Origin: Microbacterium sp. zg-B185
Lineage (GTDB): Bacteria > Actinomycetota > Actinomycetes > Actinomycetales > Microbacteriaceae
Length of the DNA stretch: 64,000 nt
Assembly (NCBI RefSeq): GCF_030246885.1
Contig: NZ_CP126739.1
Location: 2,728,001 to 2,792,000, forward strand
Direction: 5' to 3'
Below the pieces are notes generated by a model. It ran no database searches, had not been told where the DNA came from, and saw only the letters and a program-made list of their open reading frames with translations. A program made the position numbers and the translations under genes. Of this stretch, positions 57,696 to 64,000 are shown piece by piece (positions within the stretch are counted from its first letter, which is position 1; each line of letters starts with the position of its first letter).

Positions 57696-59273
57696 ATGAC
57701 CGATTCTTCCGCTGCGCCGGTTGCCGCGCCCCTCGCCGACCCTGGACCCCCGCCGCCTGCTCCGGGCGGACGTTCGGGCGCAGGGGACCGTTTCTTCTCT
57801 TGGGTGAGCGGACTCGGCCTCGCCCGTGCCGACGGCTGGATCGGCGGCGTCTGCGCCGGGATCGCGGCGCGACTGGGCATCGACCCGGTCATCGTGCGCG
57901 GCGTATTCGTCATCGCCGCCCTGTTCGGGCTGCCGGTCTTCCTCGTCTACGCTGCCGCGTGGGCGCTCCTGCCCGATGTCCTCGGCCGTATCCACCTGCG
58001 TGAACTGCTGCAGCGGCGTTTCGATCCGGCGATGGTCGGGATCGGCCTGATGCTCCTGGTCGGGCTCTTTCCGGTGGTGCCGTGGTTCTTCGCCGCAGCA
58101 CTCCCGTTCGGCTTCGTGCTGCCCGGCGCCTGGTTCGACCTGACGCCGTGGGGCGTCCTGTCCACGCTCGTCTTCATCGCGCTGCTGGGCGGCGTCGTCT
58201 TCCTCATCGCACGCGCGTCATCGCGCCGTGCCCCGATGTCCGGGGTGTCATCTGCGGCGGATCCGAGAATGGCTTCTGCGGCTCCGCCGACCCCCGGCTC
58301 CCCCGCCGCGCCGATGGAGGATTCGGGTCCTCTCGAGCCGGCGGCGGACCCGGCCGGAGTGGTCGGCTTCGCGCCGCCTGCTCCGGCCGGAACAGCTCCC
58401 CTGCCGCCGTCCGCCGACGCGACCGGGGACGAGCTCGCCGCCTGGCGCACCCAGCATGAGGCGTGGAGGGCGCAGGACGACGCGTGGCGCCGACAGCAGC
58501 ACGATGCCGAACGCGCAGCACGCGATCAGGCCCGCGTCGAGCGCGCCGCGGCCGGCGCCGCGTTCGCTGCCGAGGCGGCCGAACGCCGCCGGATCCGCCG
58601 CGCGCGCAACCCCCGGACGAGCTTCGGCTTCGTCGTGCTCGTCATCGGTGCCGCTCTGGTCGCGGGAGCCGTCACCGCGCTCTGGCATGCTTCGCTCGAG
58701 CCCGGCGAGACTGGGACCTCGGTCGCGTGCGGACTCCTGGCAGCGGCCCTCCTGGTCGGCGTCGCGATGATCGTCGCGGGAGCGATGCGCCGCCGCAGCG
58801 GCTTCCTCGCCTTCGTCGCGGTCGCTGTGCTGATCGCCGCGACCATCACCGGCGCGGGCAACCTCACGCGCGGGATCCTGTTCGGAGGCGCCTACGTCAA
58901 CAACATCGACACCGACATCACCCGCTTCACGCAGATGTGGGGTCACCTGAACATCGACATCGCGCCGACCGGTGAGGCTCCCGTCCCGATCGTGGTCGAC
59001 AAGCGCGGCGGCAGCACCGACATCTGGGTCGGACAGGACGTGCTCCTGGACCTTCGCGTCACCGGCGCAGCCGACGTCGAGTGGGCTCGTGTGGACGCGG
59101 ACACGGGCGAGTACCTCGATCAGGGCACCTGGCGGGGGAAATCGGATGCCGCGGGGGAACGCTCCGTCCGCGAGCGCATCGACACCCGCGAGGACGCCGG
59201 GTCCGGCACACCGCAATCGGTCGTGCTGGATCAGCGCGGCGGCGCCGTCTACGTGACCATCAACGAGCACTGA
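57696..59273 (+). CDS. PspC-domain membrane protein
   Basis: 525 residues: Pro/Ala-rich N-terminus, a PspC domain (RADGWIGGVCAGIAARLGIDP, ~42-105), further membrane segments, a charged Arg/Glu/Gln-rich coiled-coil-like linker (~240-300), three more membrane segments (~310-390), and an extracytoplasmic tail of ~130 residues with VNNIDTDITRFTQMWG and GGAVYVTINEH. It is probably the membrane partner or signal input of the divergent kinase-regulator pair. GAGGATCGATGC precedes the ATG, a weak ribosome site. The next small membrane gene starts 11 bp after its stop. Confidence 0.85.
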   Translation: MTDSSAAPVAAPLADPGPPPPAPGGRSGAGDRFFSWVSGLGLARADGWIGGVCAGIAARLGIDPVIVRGVFVIAALFGLPVFLVYAAAWALLPDVLGRIHLRELLQRRFDPAMVGIGLMLLVGLFPVVPWFFAAALPFGFVLPGAWFDLTPWGVLSTLVFIALLGGVVFLIARASSRRAPMSGVSSAADPRMASAAPPTPGSPAAPMEDSGPLEPAADPAGVVGFAPPAPAGTAPLPPSADATGDELAAWRTQHEAWRAQDDAWRRQQHDAERAARDQARVERAAAGAAFAAEAAERRRIRRARNPRTSFGFVVLVIGAALVAGAVTALWHASLEPGETGTSVACGLLAAALLVGVAMIVAGAMRRRSGFLAFVAVAVLIAATITGAGNLTRGILFGGAYVNNIDTDITRFTQMWGHLNIDIAPTGEAPVPIVVDKRGGSTDIWVGQDVLLDLRVTGAADVEWARVDADTGEYLDQGTWRGKSDAAGERSVRERIDTREDAGSGTPQSVVLDQRGGAVYVTINEH

Positions 59274-59284
59274 ACGGACCTGCC

Positions 59285-59656
59285 ATGACCAGCGACCTGA
59301 CTCCCCCGAGCCCTTACGCCGACCCCGCCTTCCTCCCCGAGCCGGCGCCGCCTGCCGAAGCCACACCGCTCGCGCGCCCGCGCATCCGGTGGGCGGGCAT
59401 CGTGTGGGGCACGTTTTTCGCCGCGATCGCGGTCGTGATGCTGTGGACCCTCACCGACCCGATGCGGCGCGGCGCCATCCGTGACTGGATTCTGGCGCTG
59501 TCGCCGACGAGCGTCACCCCCGGGACTGTGGTCGGCGTTTCGCTGCTGGTGCTGGGCGTGCTCCTGCTCGTCGGCGGCCGCGTGGCGGTCCTTCGTCGCG
59601 CGCAGGTTCGCGCAACGGGCGACGCTGACAGGATGGATGAGTGCGCACGCTTCTGA
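59285..59656 (+). CDS. Small membrane protein of unknown function
   Basis: 123 residues. A Pro-rich cytoplasmic N-terminus (~1-35) is followed by two membrane segments (IRWAGIVWGTFFAAIAVVML in part, and VVGVSLLVLGVLLLVGG) with a short loop between them. It resembles small proteins often found next to PspC-type systems, but I recognise no family. It starts 11 bp after the PspC gene and overlaps the YccF gene by 16 bp. Confidence 0.75.
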   Translation: MTSDLTPPSPYADPAFLPEPAPPAEATPLARPRIRWAGIVWGTFFAAIAVVMLWTLTDPMRRGAIRDWILALSPTSVTPGTVVGVSLLVLGVLLLVGGRVAVLRRAQVRATGDADRMDECARF

Positions 59657-60051
59657 ACATCATCTGGCTGATCCTGGCGGGCTTCTGGCTGTTCCTCGGC
59701 TACGTCCTGGCCGGCGTGCTCCTGTGCATCCCGATCATCACGATCCCCTGGGCGATCGCCTCGTTCCGCACCGCCAACTACGCCCTGTGGCCGTTCGGCC
59801 GCACGATCGTGGCCAAACCGAGCGCCGGCGTCGGATCGTTCCTCGGGAATGTGATCTGGGTGATCTTCGCAGGCTGGTGGCTCGCGCTCGCGCACATCGT
59901 GTCGGGCATCGCACTGTGCATCACGATCATCGGCATCCCCCTCGGCATCGCCGATTTCAAGATGGTGCCGATCTCGCTCATGCCGCTGGGCAAGGACATC
60001 GTCTCCACCCGGAGCGGAGCCTTCGACCAGACGCTGAGCTCGCGCGGCTAG
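59641..60051 (+). CDS. YccF-domain membrane protein
   Basis: 136 residues with two YccF units: LLNIIWLILAGFWLFLGYVLAGVLLCIPIITIPWAIASF (in part) and FLGNVIWVIFAGWWLALAHIVSGIALCITIIGIPLGIADF (in part). The conserved IPLG/IPWA turns mark the two membrane hairpins. Function is unknown. GTG start at 59641 with AGGATGGATGA upstream, overlapping the preceding gene by 16 bp. It shares a 4-bp tail overlap with the gene at 60048-61043. Confidence 0.88.
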   Translation: MRTLLNIIWLILAGFWLFLGYVLAGVLLCIPIITIPWAIASFRTANYALWPFGRTIVAKPSAGVGSFLGNVIWVIFAGWWLALAHIVSGIALCITIIGIPLGIADFKMVPISLMPLGKDIVSTRSGAFDQTLSSRG

Positions 60052-61043
60052 TTGGTCAGACCCACGGACGCCTCCGGCGACGCGGGTGCGTCCCGGTCGC
60101 GCCGGCGGTAGGGCAGCGCCAGGACCACACCCACGACCGTCACGAGCAGCCCCGCACCGACCGCCCACCACACGGCGGCGGCCGGGATCTCGGAGTAGAC
60201 GGTGATGCCCAGGATGCGCGCCACGCCCGAAGGCAGCAGCCGCAGCTCGTCGTTCCACGCGGTGAGCATGGCCTGCGCACCGGTGCTCGCCACGACGACG
60301 GCGGCGAGGAACACGGCCGCGCCGATGCCGGCGAGAATGGTCCCGGTCGCCCGGCGGCGCCCGATCTGACCGGCCAGGGCCCACCCGGCGGCGATGAACG
60401 ACCAGACGAACAGTGCGAACGCGATGGCGATGTAGACGGTGCTCCGCGGCGAATCGGTCCAGTACGCCACCCAGTGTCCACCCGGCCCGTCCACGGACAG
60501 GGCCACGAGCGTCACGATGCAGCGGAGCACGACCACCCCGCCGACCGCCGCGATCACCGGCCACGGCGAGCGGCGGCCGATGACCAGGCGAAGGACGACG
60601 ACGAACCCGATCCATGCGGCCAGCACCAGCGTCACATGCGTCCCCCAGCGGAACGACGACTGCACGGCGCGGGTGGCGATCAGCAGCGCCGCGGGGACGA
60701 TCAGCAGGAGCCAGCGGTCCAGCGGCAGCATCCCCAGGGTGGACTCGCGGGCACGCCAGGGACGGGTGGCACCCAGCCACGACGCCCGCGCCGCGGCGGC
60801 TCCGGGGCGGCGGACGAGCGAGGTCCGCGAGGCGACCGCCCCGATGACGATCCACAGCGCCGAGAGCAGGAGCAGGCCGCGCGCGATCCAGGCCATCGCG
60901 GGGTCGCGCTCGACGACGGTCACCGGAAGGTCCCCGGGAACGCCGACCACGTCCGTCACGAGGATCCCGATCCCGGCACCGAGCGCCACCAGCAGGACGA
61001 ACGTGACGACGGCGAGGATGCTGCGTCGCCCCGTGATCGTCAT
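60048..61043 (-). CDS. Polytopic membrane protein of unknown function
   Basis: 331 residues with about eight membrane segments and a short charged C-terminus (PYRRRDRDAPASPEAS). No named family recognised. The stop overlaps the YccF stop region tail-to-tail by 4 bp with no terminator between. The ATG is at 61041-61043, 61 bp downstream of the ABC permease stop on the same strand, so it may be the third gene of that operon. Confidence 0.75.
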   Translation of the reverse strand: MTITGRRSILAVVTFVLLVALGAGIGILVTDVVGVPGDLPVTVVERDPAMAWIARGLLLLSALWIVIGAVASRTSLVRRPGAAAARASWLGATRPWRARESTLGMLPLDRWLLLIVPAALLIATRAVQSSFRWGTHVTLVLAAWIGFVVVLRLVIGRRSPWPVIAAVGGVVVLRCIVTLVALSVDGPGGHWVAYWTDSPRSTVYIAIAFALFVWSFIAAGWALAGQIGRRRATGTILAGIGAAVFLAAVVVASTGAQAMLTAWNDELRLLPSGVARILGITVYSEIPAAAVWWAVGAGLLVTVVGVVLALPYRRRDRDAPASPEASVGLTN

Positions 61044-61104
61044 GGTTTTACGCTAGCGGGTCGGCGCGTCGCCGCCGACCCGGTAGCTGCGCGCGATGCG
61101 GCGG

Positions 61105-61908
61105 CTAGCTGCTCCTGCGGATCGCTCGGATCCCGGCCCACAGGCCGAGCGCCGCGAGCGCGACCGCGGCGACCCAGCCCCACAGGACGGTGATGTCCCC
61201 GAGGTCGCCGGCGAACAGTGCCCGCTCGGCCTGGACCACCCAGTTCACCGGATTCACCGTGGCGACCGCGCGCATCCAGGGCGGCGCGTCCTCGAGCGGG
61301 AGCAGCATTCCGGACAGGATCAGCAGCGGGAAGATCAGAGTCTGCTGCACGCCCCAGAACAGCCACTCGCGGTCCTTGGTCTTCAACGCGAGGGTGTACG
61401 AAAGCGCGCCGAGACCGACTCCGAACACGGCCAGCAGCGCGAGCCCGATGAGCATGCCGGGCACATTGATCGCGAACCCGAAGGGCCAGGCGATCAAGAC
61501 GATGATCAGCGACTGGATCACGATGGGCGCGATCTCTTTGAGCGCGCGACCCACGAGCAGGGACGCCCGCGCCAAGGGCGCCACCAGCGTGCGCTCGTGC
61601 GAGCCGGTCATCATCTCGTACTGCAGGTTCGATCCGGTCGCGCCGGTGCCGAACAGCACGATCATCACGAGCACGCCCGGGACGAACCACTGCAGGGTGG
61701 CGCCGACCGGCTCGCCGGACGAGCCGACCAGCAGCGGCGCGAACAAGCCGAGGAACACGAGCGGCTGCACGAGGCTGAAGATGAGCGTGAACGGATCCCG
61801 GGCGACCGGCTTCAGTTCCCGGGTCAGGACGTGCCAGGTATCCCGCGCGACGTTCGCCCGGACGGCGGTGTCGGTGCGGGGGTGGTCCTGCGGGACCCGG
61901 ATGGTCAT
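61105..61908 (-). CDS. ABC-2 type transporter permease (DrrB-like)
   Basis: 267 residues with six membrane segments. ABC-2 features: VARDPFTLIFSLVQPLVFLGLFAP (in part), the central LQYEMMTGSHERTLVAPL region, and FPLLILSGMLLPLEDAPPWM followed by NPVNWVVQAER. It forms an exporter with the ATPase encoded upstream; the ATGA overlap (61905-61908) shows coupling. The DrrAB type exports drugs or lipids; the substrate here is unknown. Confidence 0.92.
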   Translation of the reverse strand: MTIRVPQDHPRTDTAVRANVARDTWHVLTRELKPVARDPFTLIFSLVQPLVFLGLFAPLLVGSSGEPVGATLQWFVPGVLVMIVLFGTGATGSNLQYEMMTGSHERTLVAPLARASLLVGRALKEIAPIVIQSLIIVLIAWPFGFAINVPGMLIGLALLAVFGVGLGALSYTLALKTKDREWLFWGVQQTLIFPLLILSGMLLPLEDAPPWMRAVATVNPVNWVVQAERALFAGDLGDITVLWGWVAAVALAALGLWAGIRAIRRSS

Positions 61909-62978
61909 CGCTGTGCTCCTGTCGAAACGGATGAGACGGCGCTCGCGCTGTGCGACGCCTCCAGGTCTGCGTGCTCCACCGCATCGGCGTCCTCGTCCGT
62001 CGGCTCGCCCTCCCCCGCCTCGCGCAGCGTCCTGCCGGTGAGGGCGAGGAACACGTCGTCGAGGGTCGGTGGGACACCCGTCGCGCTGATGACGCCGATG
62101 CCCGCGGCATCCAGCGCCCGCACGGCGGAAGGAAGGAGCCTGTCGCCGGCGGGGGCGGTGAGCACGATGGTTGCCTCGCCGTCTCGGCGAACATCGCGCT
62201 CGGTCAGTCCCTGCACGATCCCGGCGGCACGGTCCGCCTCCGCCGGGGAACCGAAGCCGAAGGTCAGCAGGTCCCCGGCCAGGTTCGCCTTCAGGGCGGT
62301 CGCCGTGTCGTCGGCGATGACGCGTCCCCTGTCCATGACCATCACCCGCTCCGCGTAGCGGTCCGCCTCCTCGAGGTAGTGCGTCGTGAGGAACACCGTC
62401 GTGCCGTGCTGGGCGCGCAGGTCCAGGATGTGCTGCCAGAGGTTCGCCCGACTCTGCGGATCGAGCCCGGTGGAGGGTTCGTCGAGGAACAGCAGGGGTG
62501 GCGCGTGCATAAGTCCGAGGGCGATGTCCAGGCGTCGCTTCTGACCGCCGCTGAGCTGCTGCACGGAGCGAGTGGCGAAGCTGCCCAGATCGAGGGAGTG
62601 GATGAGCTCCTCGGCACGTCTGGCCGACGCCGAGCGGGTCATGCCGTAGAACGCCCCCTGGCTGAGCAGCTCGTCGCGCACTCGCTGCGAGAAGCTGCCG
62701 CTGGTGAGCTGACCCACGTAGCCGATGCGCGCGCGCACCTCGGCGGGGCGGCGCAGGATGTCGTGTCCCACGACGCGCGCGGTTCCCGACGTCGGCGGGA
62801 TCAGGGTGGTGAGCATGCGCAGACTCGTGGACTTGCCGGCGCCGTTGGGCCCGAGAAAGGCGACGAGTTCACCGCGATCGACACGGAAGGTCAGGTCGGT
62901 CACGGCGTCGACGGTCTTCTTCTTCACTGCGAAGCGCTTGGTCAGGCCCTGCGCTTGGATGATCGGTTCCTTCGTCAT
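61905..62978 (-). CDS. ABC transporter ATP-binding protein (DrrA-like)
   Basis: 357 residues. Walker A FLGPNGAGKST (41-51), signature LSGGQKRRLD, Walker B LLFLDEPSTGLDPQS, H-loop TTHYLEEADRYAERV. The C-terminal DrrA-type extension (~235-357) follows with GVPPTLDDVFLALTGRTLRE, characteristic of daunorubicin-resistance-type ATPases, then an acidic, low-complexity tail. ATG at 62976-62978. It is divergent from the WYL-type regulator (61 bp apart), which may control it. Confidence 0.93.
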   Translation of the reverse strand: MTKEPIIQAQGLTKRFAVKKKTVDAVTDLTFRVDRGELVAFLGPNGAGKSTSLRMLTTLIPPTSGTARVVGHDILRRPAEVRARIGYVGQLTSGSFSQRVRDELLSQGAFYGMTRSASARRAEELIHSLDLGSFATRSVQQLSGGQKRRLDIALGLMHAPPLLFLDEPSTGLDPQSRANLWQHILDLRAQHGTTVFLTTHYLEEADRYAERVMVMDRGRVIADDTATALKANLAGDLLTFGFGSPAEADRAAGIVQGLTERDVRRDGEATIVLTAPAGDRLLPSAVRALDAAGIGVISATGVPPTLDDVFLALTGRTLREAGEGEPTDEDADAVEHADLEASHSASAVSSVSTGAQR

Positions 62979-63039
62979 GGAGCGACGGTAAGACCGATCC
63001 AGGACACATCCGGTCCGCGATATCGGGCAATCTTGTCGC

Positions 63040-64000
63040 ATGTCCGACACGACCACCCGAGCGCTCACCCTGCTGAACCTGCTGCAGACGCACCGCCACT
63101 GGCCCGGGGCAGAACTCGCCCAGCGCATGGGCGTCACCGAGCGCACGGTCCGGCGCGACGTCGAGCGCCTCCGCGAACTGGGCTACCGCATCGAGTCCAC
63201 ACCGGGCGTCGCGGGCGGCTACCGCCTCGAGGCGGGCAGCGCCGTGCCGCCGCTGCTCCTGAACGACGAGGAGGCGGTAGCCATGGCGATCGGGCTGCGG
63301 GTGGCCGCCGCGCAGCGCCTGGTCGGCGGGCCGGAGACCACACTCACCGCCCTGGCGAAGCTGGAGCAGGTGCTGCCTGCCCCGCTGCGCAGACGTGTCA
63401 CGGCCCTGGCGGATGCCGTCCAGCCGGCCGGAATCCGCACCGGCGAAGCCGTCTCCACGGAGGTGCTGGGCGAGCTCGCGCTGGCCTGCCGCGATCACGA
63501 ACGGGTGCGCTTCACCTACACCGCGGCATCCGGGGAGGTCTCGCACCGCCGGGTGGAACCGCACACGCTGGCCCCCGCAGACCGGCACTGGTATCTGCTG
63601 TGCTGGGACGTGGAGCGCGAGGACTGGCGGACTTTCCGCGTGGACCGCGTGAGCGACATCGCCCACACGCGCGTGCTGTTCCCTACGCGGGAACTGACCC
63701 CCGAGCAGATCGAGGAGTTCATCCTGGTCGCCCGCTCGTGGGTGCGCACCGCCGTCGAGACGGAGCTTGTGATGGATCTGCCGATCCAGGCGATGCGCGA
63801 GGCCTTCGGCCAGTGGAGCCAGGGCGCCACCGCGGAAGGTGGCGATCGCACCCGGTGGCCGGTCGGCGGTCAGGACTTCCGCGAGACGATGTACGGCATG
63901 GCGTGGATCCCCGCCGGAGTCGAGTACACCACCGATCTCGCCGAGCCGGCCCGCTCCGAGCTGCGCGAGACGCTCGGGCGCATGCTGCGGGCGCTGGACG
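63040..64000 (+). CDS. YafY-type (HTH-WYL) transcriptional regulator, incomplete at right edge
   Basis: 320 codons are in the window and the gene continues past the edge with no stop. DeoR/HTH_11 helix-turn-helix at the N-terminus (HWPGAELAQRMGVTERTVRRDVERLRELGY in part, ~20-50), then the WYL domain (~140-215) with HTLAPADRHWYLLCWDVEREDWRTFRVDRV (in part). CAATCT ends exactly 6 bases before the ATG, again suggesting leaderless translation. It is divergent from the DrrAB-like operon. Confidence 0.9.
   Translation, partial: MSDTTTRALTLLNLLQTHRHWPGAELAQRMGVTERTVRRDVERLRELGYRIESTPGVAGGYRLEAGSAVPPLLLNDEEAVAMAIGLRVAAAQRLVGGPETTLTALAKLEQVLPAPLRRRVTALADAVQPAGIRTGEAVSTEVLGELALACRDHERVRFTYTAASGEVSHRRVEPHTLAPADRHWYLLCWDVEREDWRTFRVDRVSDIAHTRVLFPTRELTPEQIEEFILVARSWVRTAVETELVMDLPIQAMREAFGQWSQGATAEGGDRTRWPVGGQDFRETMYGMAWIPAGVEYTTDLAEPARSELRETLGRMLRALD

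Overview
The window is about 70% GC, gene-dense chromosomal DNA from a high-GC Gram-positive bacterium. The gene content (monomeric NADP isocitrate dehydrogenase, CUT1-type sugar ABC operon with no ATPase of its own, PspC-type sensor kinase, DUF6350-purN-purH, DUF559 protein, F420-type oxidoreductase) and the many leaderless promoters point to an actinomycete. Microbacteriaceae, most likely Microbacterium, is my best guess; this is inferred from style and not from a marker gene. I see no rRNA, tRNA, CRISPR array, prophage or insertion sequence.

Layout. (a) 1-1870: glyA-folD one-carbon operon on the minus strand, behind a ZTP (pfl) riboswitch. (b) 1958-13334: amino-sugar block. A plus-strand GH20 hexosaminidase-nagA operon faces a minus-strand operon of ROK regulator, sugar-binding lipoprotein, two permeases, ROK kinase and nagB. 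Similar operator-like sites lie before the hexosaminidase and before the regulator, so one repressor may control both arms. Between them lie a YrdB protein, a FAD-linked oxidase and a Nudix hydrolase. (c) 13478-19906: lipoprotein, L,D-transpeptidase, icd, GNAT acetyltransferase, a DUF559 gene flanked by direct repeats, and a 41-residue basic protein. (d) 20039-26178: heterodimeric ABC exporter with a 27-codon upstream ORF behind its own promoter, then ogt and an Ada-AlkA fusion (alkylation repair). (e) 26316-36104: flavin disulfide reductase, DUF6350-purN-purH, AzgA-type purine permease, F420-type oxidoreductase, sucCD. (f) 36188-39969: Rieske/FAD oxidoreductase, TetR regulator, a 22-bp tandem repeat array and an acyl-CoA dehydrogenase. 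(g) 40046-46063: VOC protein, TauE/SafE transporter, then a GntR-SBP-permease-ATPase-M28 peptidase operon. (h) 46201-53017: AI-2E family protein, LigC-type ligase, beta-propeller lipoprotein, LigD-type polymerase, a broken RibD/DHFR-like gene, ArsR-SRPBCC pair, SseB-like protein. (i) 53116-64000: pcrA helicase, PspC-linked two-component system with divergent PspC membrane protein, small membrane proteins, DrrAB-like ABC transporter and a WYL-type regulator running off the end.

The features I would check first are the short ORF leading the ABC exporter transcript, the GAGAGTGCA-core repeats found both as an intergenic array and as an in-frame insertion in the hexosaminidase, the direct repeats around the DUF559 gene, and the near-identical palindromes before icd and sucCD.
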